Part shown: positions 12,757 to 25,263 of the stretch, piece after piece | How the letters are laid out: each line of letters starts with the position of its first letter | Numbering within the stretch: the stretch's first letter is position 1 | Assembly: GCF_032854445.1 (NCBI RefSeq) | Contig: NC_088306.1 | Location: forward strand, 30,725,764 to 30,789,763 | Reading direction: 5' to 3' | DNA from: Liolophura sinensis | Taxonomy: Eukaryota; Mollusca; Polyplacophora; Chitonida; Chitonidae | DNA: 64,000 nt | Translations under genes and position numbers: made by a program | Notes under the pieces: model-generated | Told to the model about the DNA's origin: nothing | The model's database searches: none | Seen by the model: only the letters and a program-made list of their open reading frames with translations

Positions 12757-13040
12757 TCTGATTGTCTATCAAGGGCGTTAACTCTGTATAGCAGCCGATC
12801 GTGCACCTGTACTTCTTGGTTGCTAGGCATATCACGTGACATTTCAGTTGCTGGCGCATTGTGGCGTGTGAATTTGATAAAATACCATAAAGCTTAACCC
12901 CAAAAGGCCATTCAAAGGATTTTTCGTCTCTGTGGTAAACTCTAGAAGGTTTAAAACAACGGAGATTTCAGAAAACAAATTTGTTTTGTGGCAGAGTTGA
13001 ATTACCCAGAATTCCGTGACGGCATAGTTTTGATAGCAAC
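12757..13040. promoter_or_regulatory. Shared TAF9/IFT52 bidirectional promoter region
   Basis: Only 284 bp separate the two start codons. Visible candidate sites are an X-box/RFX-like ggttgctaggcat at 12818-12830, a CACGTG E-box at 12833-12838, a second gttgctgg half-site at 12848-12855, and ttacccagaattcc near 12999-13012, reminiscent of ZNF143/Staf-type sites. RFX factors are known regulators of ciliary genes, which fits IFT52. No TATA box is obvious for either gene. Site functions are inference. Confidence 0.7.
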
Positions 13041-14381
13041 ATGGCTCCCACTGCAGAAGGTGTGGACGAAAAGGCTCAGAAGAATATCATCATCTTCAAT
13101 TCCTCGAAAAGAGAACTATTCAATCTCAATAATGGATTTAAATCACTAAACAGAAAACTTCGGGCTTCATGGAAGCTGTTGGCCAACAAGGATGAGATCG
13201 TTGAAGAAAGACTGTCACAAGCTCGAGTGTTCGTTTTGCCGGGACCCAGGGCTAAATTCATGGCATCGGAATTTGATGCGATGAAAAGATACATGGAGAA
13301 TGGTGGCAGTGTTTTGGTGATGATGGGGGAAGGGGGTGAAAGCCGCTTTGACACGAACATTAATTTTCTGTTGGAAGAATATGGCATAAATATCAATAAC
13401 GACGCTGTTGTTCGAACATCTTATTTCAAATACTTTCATCCAAAAGAAGTGCTGTATCAAATGGTATTCTGAACAGGTCAGTTTGTGAACTGGCTGGGAA
13501 AAGCATTTCTCACCTAACTGAAGATGATACTAATACATCCCAAGGATTATCTTTTCTCTATCCATATGGAGCCACTCTCAATGTGATCAAGCCAGCCGTG
13601 GCGACGATGTCTACTGGGTCTGTGTCATTCCCTCTGAACAGACCTGTGTGCGGGATGTACTCCTCCAAGTATGGCAAAGGGAAGCTGGCTGTCATCGGAT
13701 CAACACACATGTTCTCAGATCAGTACTTGGAGAAGGAAGAAAACAGCAAAGTCATGGAAATGATCTTGCGATTTCTCACCACTGATGACATACAATTGAA
13801 CCAGATAGATGCAGATGATCCAGAAGTGTCTGACTACAACATGCTGCCAGACATCTCCAAGCTTGCGAGTGAAGTAAAGACCTGCCTGCAGGAAGGAGAG
13901 GACATTCCAAGGGACATAACCTCGCTTCTTTGACAACTCCCTATTTAAGTTAGACACTTCGATGGTGCCTAAAGCTATCGAAGCATACGAGCAGACGAAT
14001 GTGAAGCACGAGTCGTTGACATTAATAACACCTTCATTTGAGACCCCACTCCCGCCAATGAACCCAGCTGTGTTTCCTCCTACTTTCCGAGAGCTCCCCG
14101 CCCCTTCTCTGGACCTATTTGATTTAGATGAACAGTTTTCGTCTGAGAAGGCCAGACTTGCTCAGATTACGAACAAATGCACTGATGATGATCTGGAGTA
14201 TTATGTGCGAGAATGCGGGGATATTTTAGGCGTGTCCACCACCCAACCACAGGCTGCAAGAGATGCTAAGCACATTCTGGAACATGTTTTTGTGCAGGTG
14301 GTAGAGTTCAAAAAACTTAATCAATTCCATGACATGGACACTGGTCTTTATGGGGATGAAGATGACAATGTTGCATACTGA
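13041..14381 (+). CDS. IFT52: IFT52, intraflagellar transport protein 52 (intronless, two frame breaks)
   Basis: IFT-B core subunit needed to build cilia; acts in the cilium and at the basal body. The 1341-bp stretch is collinear with the full vertebrate protein (about 437 residues) without any intron. Residues about 1-265 cover the GIFT-type N-terminal domain (SRFDTNINFLLEEYG, HMFSDQYLEKEENSK, LNQIDADDPEVSDYNMLP). The C-terminal part includes FSSEKARLAQITNKC and HILEHVFVQVVEFKKLNQ. The ATG at 13041 follows tagcaac and starts MAPTAEGVDEKAQKN. Two single-base breaks occur: one base missing near 13454, and a net one extra near 13925-13930. They cancel, so the outer segments (13041-13453 and about 13931-14381) share one frame and the middle is shifted. 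Conservation is uninterrupted across both. It is either a functional retrogene with assembly errors or a young pseudogene; I favour the former. No poly-A tail is visible. Confidence 0.9.
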
Positions 14382-14521
14382 GCTGTGTTTGACTGGAAAG
14401 AATATCTGCTGCTACTAATTGACTATCAAAGGCAATTATTAATATCAGTTTGAAACTTACTGATAATGGGCATTAGTATTAACTCTTAATATCTTTGTTC
14501 AGATTATTACCATGTTGAACT

Positions 14522-15522
14522 TTAAAGGACAAGACAGCACCTGGCTAAACATATTTCAATCGAAAACAGGATACTCAAGCTTTCTAAAAAGTACAGTATC
14601 ATGCTTTCTTATTTTAATGAAATTTCACTGAATAACATCTAGAAAAATATGACAACACTACACAAATGGCTGGTGGGAGTTGAGGCAGCCATCTTTAGGA
14701 TTTTATCCAATCAAACACGTTGCCATCAGACTGCCCCACCTAACCTGTGACATAGCCTTTTCCCATTCACATATAATAACACAGAACTATGGCATAAGAC
14801 ATCATTTTGAGATCGTTTACAACGATTTAGTTACGTGTAGCCAAAGGACCATTTCACACAGTGTTGAGGAGCAGGTCTGTATCAGTTATACAGACCATTA
14901 CAGATGTAAAATCAGTTGATTTACAAGCCATGTAATATTCAGCAGTGGTATCACAAATTATGTCTGACAGTGCAAAATTCATTAGAAGTACCGAAGGTTT
15001 ATGGGAATGAGAAGACGACATCTTCATCGGACAGTGCTTAAAATTAATGAAAAATCTTATACTGTTTTGTCTCAGAATTTAGTACAACTGACATGACAGA
15101 AGAATTTAAATTTCGCTTCTTCGTCTTTGTCGCATACAAGGGATGCTTTGTTCTGTAGTCAGCACTGCTTTCATGTAAGAAGGCACCGCAACAAAGTTTA
15201 AGCATAAAATCCAACGACAGCTGAATGCCTGGGTCAGCCTCCGTGGTACTTAGATTTATTTCCGTTTGTTTCAGAACTGAGCATGAATCTAGTTGTACAA
15301 CAGTCCTATTGTAATTTTGTAAGCATTTGATTGGGGTCAATATCACCTGCGCAACCCCCTGGAGGCTACGACCTTGATACTGGAGACGTTCTGAAGTGTC
15401 AAGACGAAGTTTCATTAAACTTAAAATTTTTAAAATAAAAAAAAATCTAAAGAAATATTTAATGCTGGTTTAAGGTTCCTTTGAATGGTAATCTTTCAGT
15501 GGACATAAACATTAGTCAGGTA
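14522..15522 (-). mobile_element. TTAA-flanked non-autonomous element, copy 1
   Basis: Its sequence, read on the minus strand, aligns along its length with 51411-52883. Shared blocks include the terminal aggacaagacagcacctgg next to TTAA at 14522-14525, gaccattacagatgtaaaat near 14892, and ctgaaacaaacgga (minus strand) near 15270. It is shorter than the other copy, with internal deletions. The far terminus near 15522 is degenerate (attagtcaggta only). No intact transposase frame. Confidence 0.75.
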
Positions 15523-15634
15523 AATCATAAATCTGATTTTCTTTTCTTGTTAGGCTTCAATATTACGTACAGGATGTCCATTTAGGACCAGTGTTCCTTC
15601 GATTAAGGAAAATGACTGCATTGGCCTAGCACCA

Positions 15635-16075
15635 ATGTAGATAGGCCAAGGACAAGTGCTGACATGCATAGGACCAGTGTTGACATGCCTAGGACCAGTT
15701 TTGACAGGCCAAGGACAAGTGTTGATATGCCTAGGACCAGTTTTGACAGGCCAAGGACAAGTGCCGACATTCCTAAGACCAGTTTTGACAGGCCAAAGAC
15801 AAGTGCTGACATGCCTAGGACCAGTGTTGACAGGCTTAGGACCAGTGTTGACATGCCCAGGACCAGTTTTGACAGGCCAAGGACAAGTGCTGACATGCCT
15901 AGGACCAGTGTTGACAGGCCAGACAAGTGCTGACAGGCCAAGGACAAGTGCTGACGTGCATAGGACCAGTGTTGACATGCCTAGGACCAGGTTTGACAGG
16001 CCAAGGACAAGTACTGACATGCCTGGGACCAGTGTTGACAGGCCAAGGACAATTGCTGACATGCCTAGAACCAGC
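15635..16075. repeat. 42-bp minisatellite, about 10 copies
   Basis: Unit is gacatgcctaggaccagtgt plus tgacaggccaaggacaagtgct, itself two related 21-bp halves. As 42 = 14 codons, frames stay open on both strands; the minus frame gives a Leu/Val/Gly-rich repeat that is not a gene. Confidence 0.95.
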
Positions 16076-16080
16076 GTAAT

Positions 16081-19000
16081 CTCAAGCTCTGCTTGTTATG
16101 GGATTTAAAAGAAAAGTGGTGGAAAATCAGCTTGCAATATCCTGTAACATTTTTGCCATGGTTAATTGTTTATTTTGACTGTTACACTTCAAGTGTCGGT
16201 CACATCTCTCTATTAATGGTACTCGTGCAGCATATTTCAACTTAATAGAATTGTTCTCTGTTCAACATTATTTATTATGTCATAAATAAAAGTGCAGAGT
16301 TTTGTTTGAAAATAACCATGCATGGATCTGTGTTATTGCATGAAAATCATTCCTTTTACCATACTTTCTATTCAGAGTTATCTCATTGATCCATGTTAAA
16401 AGGAAACAAATAATTTAATCTTAGTTTTTTTTCACACAAGGGGTGGAAACAGTCCTTGACGACCACACCCATTTTTTTCTGACATGCTTTGTAATTGTGT
16501 TAATGCATCTTATAATCTGGAAATCTCATGAGACCATGGTGTATGGTAAAATACATGTAACTTGAACACGCCATCCTGTCACTCATACCCGATACTCTTT
16601 CACTTCATGTGGCAAAAAGGCATAACAGGCACCTCCAAAATCACTTGTTGGTTCGTTGGTGTCTGGCTTACATGTTTATGAACGTTTGTTGGAGAGATGA
16701 CATGAAGACTCTGCTAGTGTGCATCATGTGGGATAGTTTCAAAGAGTGGTGTTCTTTTTGGTGTCCGCCATGCCTGACTATGATATCTGTCATTTATGGG
16801 CAATTCTGTGGAGTACGATGTTTAACATCAGACGAAATGAATAAGAGAGAGTTTCAAGATTCAAAATTGATGTCATGACGACGATCTATGATCGATGACT
16901 TATTTATATTTAGTGGGTCTATTAGGCAAATCAATAAGTCATAGGTAATGGATAATAGATTTCAATACTGTCAACAATACTGTCAAAATGCATGAATTTG
17001 ATGGAAGTGCCATGCAGCAATGATGTCGTGACACAAAGAGACATCACCATGATGTTGTAATGCCCAATCTCAACATTCCTGTATTAATTAATCAGGCAAA
17101 TCTGCGCACAAAGAAGCCGACAAACAAGTTTTTTTATTTGGAGATTGGTAGAGATTTATAAGTGATTTTTATTACCAGCAATATCTAAATGTTATAAAAT
17201 ACATGATATTACAGAGAGAATGCGTTAAATGGAGAATGTAAAAAGACAATCTGACTTGAAGATTCTGGCCAAATACAGACTAAAATCTAACATGTAAAAC
17301 TGATGCTGGCCAAGTTTGTATGTACACGTTACTTATACACACATATACACACATGTACACAAATATTACATACAGTACACCTGTACACATAATTGTAATT
17401 AATGGACGAAGTTGCTTGGTTTCTTAAACACGTACAAATACACAATGTAACTTCAGCATGTATGCATGTAGCTACTCCTGCTTCTGTGTCATGCTTGGAC
17501 TAATGGTTAAATTGTTCGCAGCAAAACGGATGTTGGTAATAATGGTGAAATATATGTGAACAATACAGAGCGCTTCACGTACATCACACATAGACGAATA
17601 GACAGCATAGTTAGGATAGATCCTGATGTAAAATAAAATGTATGGAAGCTGCTATGAAGACAGGATGAATGCATTACCGACATGATATAACAAATTTAAT
17701 CATGCACTGAACTTCAGTTACTAATTACCTCTTTAAAGGTATATAACAAATGGTATCATTTACCCTAATTATTAATCTTGAACTAGCAAGGTAAAGTCGA
17801 ACAAAACTGCATTTCAATTATTTAAAAATGTCACAAGATGGAAGATTTTCACTCGTTGACAATAAGTAGGATTCCTAATTATTGAAATTACCTTTTGGAA
17901 AGACACTAATGACTTCAGGTAACAGAAAGTGTAAATAAAAGATCTCAAAAACTTGGATCGCTCTATGGCATTTATAGTTGGCTGAATGCTGGCATCAGTT
18001 TGATGTTTGCATGTAGAACTCACTAACAAAAATAGGACACATGCTGAAGGCCATATCACTGCTGAAGTTCACTATAATTTAGACCAACATTTAAAATGAC
18101 CAGTGAAACAGAACTTAGAGCCTTTTAGACTCCCCGTTTTGGGCACTTTGAACAAAGGAGAGAAAGTTACAAACAGATAAAATTATGACCGTGAGCCCAT
18201 GCAGCTTTCAGCATACACATGTAGCATAGTGCTTCTTCAATACCCTGAAAAACTCACAGCCACAGTCCATTGCCATGGCAGCGAGAGTGCTACTGTATCA
18301 TCATTTTATCATGCCAGGGCTATATACCCATTCTTTCTGTAACAGTGCATATTTGATTCGCCAGGTACACACAAGATTCACCGAACACGTCCAACCAAAC
18401 AGCAATAACTTCAGATACATAGCGAGTATTCATGATATGCGGTGAGAAAGTTCTTACACCACTACAAATGACAGATGCAAATGTACCAATTAAAACAAGA
18501 CACATGCCAGATGAATGAAATAAAAATGAAAACATAACATTACCATACTGTTAAATACAATACATAGATTTATTTAAAATTTAATATATATGTAGGGCTG
18601 GTGATGTGAAGTCAATGCAAGCTTAAAACTTTAACTTAGGCACGAGTAAAAAGAAAGTGTGGCATTTCCGATCATGCAACAACACAAATAGTAAATGTAT
18701 AAAGTAGTAAAGTGATGAAGTTAAAGTACTGGCCACATTGTTTGTCCTTCAGCCAGAACTGGCACTCCATCTAAAGCTAAGAGCTATAGCCACAAGTAGT
18801 GTGGCCAGTGTTCCAGCCATTATTGAACTGTTGCAGAAATTGCTTTTTCCTCATGTATTAAAACAAAGAGATTTTCAAGGATTCTTTTTTACAGACACAG
18901 ACCTTTTGAGCAAAATTTGCATGGCAATTAATACAGAAGAGAAGAATTTCCACAAAGAACTGTTAAAAAAACTAGTTCACACTTCGAAGAGTTACTTTTA

Positions 19001-19520
19001 AATGACAGCAGTCCTAAATCTGTAACAAAAGTCAAGGAACAAACCTGTTGAATTATGTCACTCACTAGACACGCATGTGGCGTGGAATATTTACTGGGGT
19101 TAGGCCACCAATATTGATATTCAAGTGGATTTACACAAATGTGCCACTTTTCTTAGCAATATTATCAGGCACAAGAAAAAAAACAACCACTTGAAATCAG
19201 TTTCCAAAAAACCAGGGCAAAGATGAAAATGTCACCTGTGGTTCCACTAACGTACAATAGTACAAAAAGTTTGTTGTAGCCTCTGAACTATAACCACATA
19301 AATATCCATTTGAGCAGAAGAAATTACTGTCAAGTTACCTTAACAGTCTACAAACAGTCATTTGGCAAATTCTTGTTTCTCTCAGTTTATTACCTTTACA
19401 TCTTCCTCTCTGCACAGTACCCCTCATTCTGAATCTTGTAACATAACCTTACCACAGTAGACATCCCAAGATGCATTGCCCATCACAAATATGAAGTCTT
19501 TCAATACACCATCAGGCGAA
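16081..19520. other. Intergenic, no gene recognised
   Basis: AT-rich sequence downstream of both IFT52 and RSF1. Short open frames at 16609-16878 and 18738-19001 have no recognisable domain, no splice context and no homology I can name. Part of the left or right side may be untranslated 3' sequence. Confidence 0.5.
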
Positions 19521-19529
19521 TACCAACAT

Positions 19530-21490
19530 ACACGTACACAACTCTGGCCGTACAAAACCCTGGCACGTACACAACCCTGGCACTTACACATCCCTCACAC
19601 GCACACACCCCTAGCACATATACAACCCTTGCATGTACACAACCCTGGCACGTACACAACCCTGGCACGTACACATCCCTCACACGCACACATCCCTAGC
19701 ACATATACAACCCTTGCATGTACACAACCCTGGCACGTACACAACCCTGGCACGTACACATCCCTCACACGCACACATCCCTAGCACATATACAACCCTT
19801 GCATGTACACAACCCTGGCACGTACACAACCCTGGCACGTACACATCCCTCACACGCACACATCCCTAGCACATATACAACCCTTGCATGTACACAACCC
19901 TGGCACGTACACAACCCTTGCACGTACACATCCCTCACACGCACACATCCCTAGCACATATACAACCCTTGCATGTACACAACCCTGGCACGTACACAAC
20001 CCTGGCACATACACATCCCTCACACGCACACATCCCTAGCACATATACAACCCTTGCATGTACACAACCCTGGCACGTACACAACCCTGGCACGTACAAA
20101 ACCCTGGCACGTACACAACCCTGGCACGTACAAAACCCTGGCACTTACACATCCCTCACACGTACACATCCCTCACACGCACACATCCCTAGCACATATA
20201 CAACCCTTGCATGTACACAGCCCTGGCACGTACACAACCCTGGCACTTACACATCCCTCACACGTACACATCCCTGGCACGTACACAGCTCTCGCATGTA
20301 CACAGCCCTGGCACGTACACAACCCTTGCATGTACACAGCCCTGGCACTTACACAACCCTGGCACGTACACAACCCTGGCACTTACACAACCCTCACACA
20401 TATACAACCCTTGCATGTACACAGCCCTGGCACGTACAAAACCCTGGCACGTACACAACCCTGGCACGTACACAACCCTGGCACTTACACAACCCTGGCA
20501 CTTACACATCCCTCACACGCACACATCCCTAGCACTTATACAACCCTTACATGTACACATCCCTCACACGCACACATCCCTCACACTTACACATCCCTCA
20601 CACGTACACAACCCTGGCACGTACACAACCCTGGCACGTACACAACCCTGGCACGTACACAGCTCTCGCACGTACATAGCCCTGGCACGTACACAACCCT
20701 CACACGTACACATCCCTCATGCGTAGACAACCATCACGCATACACAACCGTCACACATACACAACCTTCGCACGCACACAGCCCCCACCTTCACATGTAC
20801 ACAGCCCTCACCCTCACATGTACACAGCCCTCATGCGTACACAACCCTTACATGTACACAGCCCTCACACGTACACAACCATCCCATGTACACATCCCTC
20901 ACCCTCACATGTACACAGCCCTCACTCGTACACAACCCTTACATGTACACAGCCCTCACCCCCACATGTACACAGCCCTCACACGTACACAACCATCCCA
21001 TGTACACAGCCCTCACCCTCACATGTACACATCCCTCATGCGTACACAACCCTCACATGTACACATCCCTCAAGTGCACGCAACCCTCACGTGTACAACG
21101 CCCTCACCCGTACACAACCCTTGCACGTACACAACCCTCACATATACACATCCCTCACACGTACACAGCCCTCACTCTCACATGTACACAACCCTCACGT
21201 GTACACAACACTCACACGTACACAACCCTCACAGGTACACATCCTTCACATGTACACAGCCCTCACCCTCGCATGTACACAGCCCTCACCCTCACATGCA
21301 CACATCTCTCACGCTTACACAACCCTCACATGTACACAGCCGTCACACGTACACAACCCTCACATGTACACATCCCTCACGCGTACACAACCCTCACATG
21401 TAAACAGCCGTCACACGTACACAACCCTCACATGTACACATCCCTCACGCGTACACAACCCTCACATGTATACAACCCTCACGTGTATAT
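19530..21490. repeat. 17-bp minisatellite, about 115 copies, with 85-bp higher-order unit
   Basis: Basic unit cacgtacacaaccctgg. Between about 19600 and 20060 five-unit blocks of exactly 85 bp repeat almost perfectly. To the right the array degrades into acatgtacacagccctcac variants. As 17 is not a multiple of 3, three units (51 bp) cycle all frames, giving open frames up to 476 codons of Thr/His/Pro-rich peptide with no other sign of coding. Confidence 0.97.
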
Positions 21491-21499
21491 TACAGTCAG

Positions 21500-22786
21500 A
21501 TGTATAGAACTGTCATAAGTACATACAAGTAACTATCTAAAAACCAAGCAAATCTAACAGGAACAAAAACAAAACTAAGTCATACTTAAGCATTATTGCT
21601 GAGAAAAAAAAATGCAAACATTTGCTGCCTATTCTTACGCCGATCAATCTGTAGGCCCTATGTGCCTCAGATTTGTGTTAAAACACCAAAAAGTTCATTC
21701 ATTAAAAATCTGTCCACACAAGCTGCAAGTAAAAAGACGACCCTATTTCTTTATCAGCAGTGGTATGAGGGTCAAAAACATCTCGACAATAATTCATGAG
21801 TGGAAGAGATCAAGGATAAAAACAAAATGATATGAATGGGCATGTTGTGAAGAATATTTTGGAAGTGGTGGTCAGGTCAAATTAAACCCATATGTATACA
21901 GAATGATAACAGTTTATTAAACAGTCACTGAATTATTTTGCATGAATTAAGTCCAGATGTACACGACAGATAGTAAATCTTTAATATTGAGCGTTGATAC
22001 AGGCATGAGATTCTACAAACACACACATGTACTCCTTCACAGGTAAAACAGCTGTTAGCAAACGTGGACAACAGACAAGCAATAACACATATAATACGTA
22101 CACTTTATGTACAAACAGGAGGATATAATACATGTACATGCTGGCTGATCATATCTATTGCACCTAAGACAGTATGTACATGTACCTATTCAACGATCAT
22201 GTTAACATTTTTTGAAGATGGCCTTTTTGTTACAGATTCTTTAAGATGGCTTAAAATTTCATACACAATAATGTAAGAAAAAAACAAACAAGAAAAACAA
22301 AAGATTTGATTCCTGCTTTTTCTCCACTGTGACTCTCTATTGGCATCAATCTTATCTAAAACAATACACATACTGTACTTCTAACCAACGTTCACTAGTA
22401 TTACGCACTTTATGCTGGTAGAGGCATCAGCTTTCCACTTGTGTCAGTTTAGAACAGCTTACATGTACATACAGCTCTAGAAAAAGGTATTCACACGTAG
22501 CCCTCACTTGAAGCAGTTCCAAAACTGGAACTATCCATCTGAGGAATTGTCATTTCCACAGGAAAGTAGGTTGAGGCCAACAAGCCTTGTAGGCCTAATA
22601 ATTCATAGTAGTTAACTTATATGCTAGTCTAGAACACCATTTCAGTGAAAGTTCATGTACGATATGTATGCTAATTAATGGGAAATGGGACACTCTAAGA
22701 TCAATGAGGGCTATATATTTATGCATTATGGAATATGGATAAAGATATTTGTGCAAAACATCATGCAGTGATCAATACATATAGCA
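21500..22786. other. Intergenic, nothing recognised
   Basis: AT-rich, with scattered acatgtaca motifs. No coding or RNA signal seen. Confidence 0.5.
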
Positions 22787-22912
22787 AGACTGGTTCATGT
22801 CACAGGACTGGTTCATGCAGCAGGACTGGTTCATGCAGCAGGACTGGTTCATGTCGCAGGACTGGTTCATGCAGCAGGACTGGTTCATGCAGCAGGACTG
22901 GTTCACGTAGCA
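22787..22912. repeat. 18-bp minisatellite, about 7 copies
   Basis: Unit ggactggttcatgcagca, varying at one or two positions. It is open on both strands (18 = 6 codons). Confidence 0.95.
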
Positions 22913-23701
22913 GAAGGTTTTGTTTGAAGAAACCAATGGAGGTGTCACAAGTAATGTTTTTTCACCTGTAGCTATGCTTGGTTTATCAACACATCTCTGG
23001 TTTTGGATCATTGATCAAAATGATGCATATCTGATACATTTTATAGCACATAATATCGGTGAGATTTTCAATGAACAAACAAAGTGGGTGACACTTCATG
23101 AACATGATGTCCCTCAAAGGTCTACATCTAATTTGTAGCACGTTTGCTATGAAAGGTTTATAACTGAATACATTGCATCATACACTGTACCATCTGTAGC
23201 AAAACTTGATGAGGTTTTTGAATGAATAAATTGCAATATATGTTTGTAGCACAATTTGGTGGTCTTTTACAAAGGACCACTCATACTGTATGTAAAGTAC
23301 TTTAAAGTATCCCTTGATGAGGTTCTTTAATGCAGAGATAATAATAATATTAATAATAATAATAATCTCTAATTGCGTCACTTTTCCTATATTTTGTAGA
23401 ACATGAAATGACCTACATGTAGGTTTAATGCTGGTGTACGCCAGCAACTGTTGTGGTGTTCTGGAAGCATATGACAGTGTGAGGGGTTTCAATTGTGCGA
23501 TGAGAGAAAAAAAAACAAAACAAAAAACATGATGCCCCTTCATGGAGTTGTTTGACCAATCAAAAAAATAAGCATTTGGATTTATGAGGCATGTGAATTT
23601 TGCGCTTTTGATAGAAAATGAACAATTATACACATATCTATAGCGTCACTCAAAACAATACACAATGTGGTGAAGCAAATGAAGAATGTGTGAACAACAG
23701 T
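22913..23701. other. Probable RSF1 3' UTR and flank
   Basis: Follows the RSF1 stop codon on the minus strand. Contains a short (taa)n run at about 23338-23368. No clear single polyadenylation site could be chosen. Confidence 0.5.
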
Positions 23702-25263
23702 TCAAGTATCTTGTGTAACATAGGATATAAGATCCGACACATCAGACAAATCATCGTCGTCTCCTTCGCCGTATCCCTTGGGGCGCAGAATACTGTCCAT
23801 CATGAAGCTGCCACGTGGCGGTGCATGTTCCCCAGGCACACGGCCATGATGACGCCCTTCTGGGCCCAGAGGGTAAACACCCCTATGACTAGGGTCCATA
23901 CCAGGATGAGGGCCACCCGGCCTCATAAAGCCAGTATGTGGGGGCATACCACGGTGCAGAGGGCCTCCATTAGGGGGCTGAAGCTCTTGATATCTGGTGT
24001 CTGGGGGACCCTGGTGGGGCAACATTCTCTGTTCTCTGTGATCTGGGTAGGGCATTGTGTGTCCCCGATGAGGGGGTGGGGGCACACCTTGGGGTCTATG
24101 TGGTCCACTAGAAGGTATGTCTCTGGAGGGGGAGCACATATTGTCGGGTACACCAATCCCTGGATGTCCTGGCCGCTGATTACTCATGCCTTGAGCACTG
24201 GGATAATGTGCCCCTTGATCTGGGGTCTGCATGCCTGGGTGATGTCCAGGTCCCCTGTAGGGCATATTCCCCTGGGGTGGAGGAGGGAAGTAACCCTGGG
24301 GCTGGTAAGTGTCAGATTGGTTGTTAGGATAGTACTGGTACTGGCTTGTGTCATAGCCATAGCCGTGAGGGAAAGGTGGGGGCATCTGGGGTGTATACTG
24401 GTCAAAACTATGCCCATTTGATGGGGTGGGCTCCTGTGCCAGCCCAGCCTCCTCTACACTATTACCATTACTTGAACTGTTGGATACTTTCGGAGATTCT
24501 GACTTTTCAGAATCGCCTATTCTGGCGTCTGCAGCGAACTCTTCGGGAGAGTTAGTCCTTTCTACTACTCTTGTTATTCCTGCTGTAATTTTAATACCCC
24601 TGGGCTTTGGTTCTGAGCTTTTCTTAGAGCCCTCTTTCTCACTTTCCTCAGAATTTTCCTCGGACTTCTCCAGTTTGGAATCCTCTGAATCACTTTCCTT
24701 GCCTTTTGCAAAATTTTTCAATGAGAATTTCCCTTTAACCTCTGTTTTTTGATCCTTCATTTCCTCTGTATCTTCTCCCGAATCAGACTCCAAAAGTTTG
24801 TTGTAGTTCACTTTTTTGGCAGAGGCTCGCCGCGACTGTCTTACCTTAGGCTTTCTTTCAGACTGGCTATCACTGGACTCTTCAGAATTATCACTCTCTA
24901 TGATGTTTTTCTTTTTGATTTTCGATCTCAGTTTTAGTGTAGAATCATCATCAGATGTTTCGGAGTGGCTACCCCTACTGGAATCGCTCTCATCTTCCTC
25001 TTCCGTTTCCTCTGCTTCTTCACTTTCATCAGAATATAACACACCTTTACGTTTTTGAGATCTGGCTTTCTGTTTTTGTATTTTGGGGCGTTTCTTCCGT
25101 TTGCTTGGCCTGCTGTCATCTGAGCTGTACTCCTCTGACGGCGTCACCACAGCCTCTGACTCCTCGCTATTAGACTCCCTGTAGCACACGCGACGTTTTG
25201 TGGCTGACCGTGTGGACCTCCTGCAGTTGTCACTAGCGTCACTCTCATAGTCATCATCCACAA
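23702..25263 (-). CDS. RSF1: RSF1 exon 16, C-terminal exon
   Basis: A single open frame of 520 codons. Begins [20 protein letters not shown], continues as acidic Ser/Glu runs mixed with Lys/Arg patches, then a Pro/Gly/His-rich segment (for example [20 protein letters not shown]), and ends [15 protein letters not shown] with TGA at 23704-23702. The last residues match the conserved end of human RSF1 (VTDLVDYV). Confidence 0.95.

Noticed and set aside
13076-13396. 106-codon minus frame
   Set aside because: Antisense shadow of the conserved IFT52 coding sequence.
13041-14381. Programmed frameshifting in IFT52
   Set aside because: No slippery heptamer or pseudoknot context is seen at either break; consensus error or decay is simpler.
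15550-16062. Leu/Val/Gly-rich 170-codon minus frame resembling a membrane protein
   Set aside because: Product of the 42-bp minisatellite; the hydrophobic pattern is the repeat, not a transmembrane protein.
18738-19001. 87-codon plus frame MFVLQPELALHLKLRAIATS... as a small gene
   Set aside because: No recognisable domain, no upstream signal and no homology I can state; average for chance frames in this region.
19973-21403. 476-codon Thr/His/Pro-rich open frame on the plus strand
   Set aside because: It is a frame through the 17-bp satellite; the other two frames are also open and there is no non-repeat coding sequence.
23618-24421. 267-codon plus frame
   Set aside because: Antisense of the RSF1 C-terminal exon, whose end matches the conserved RSF1 terminus.
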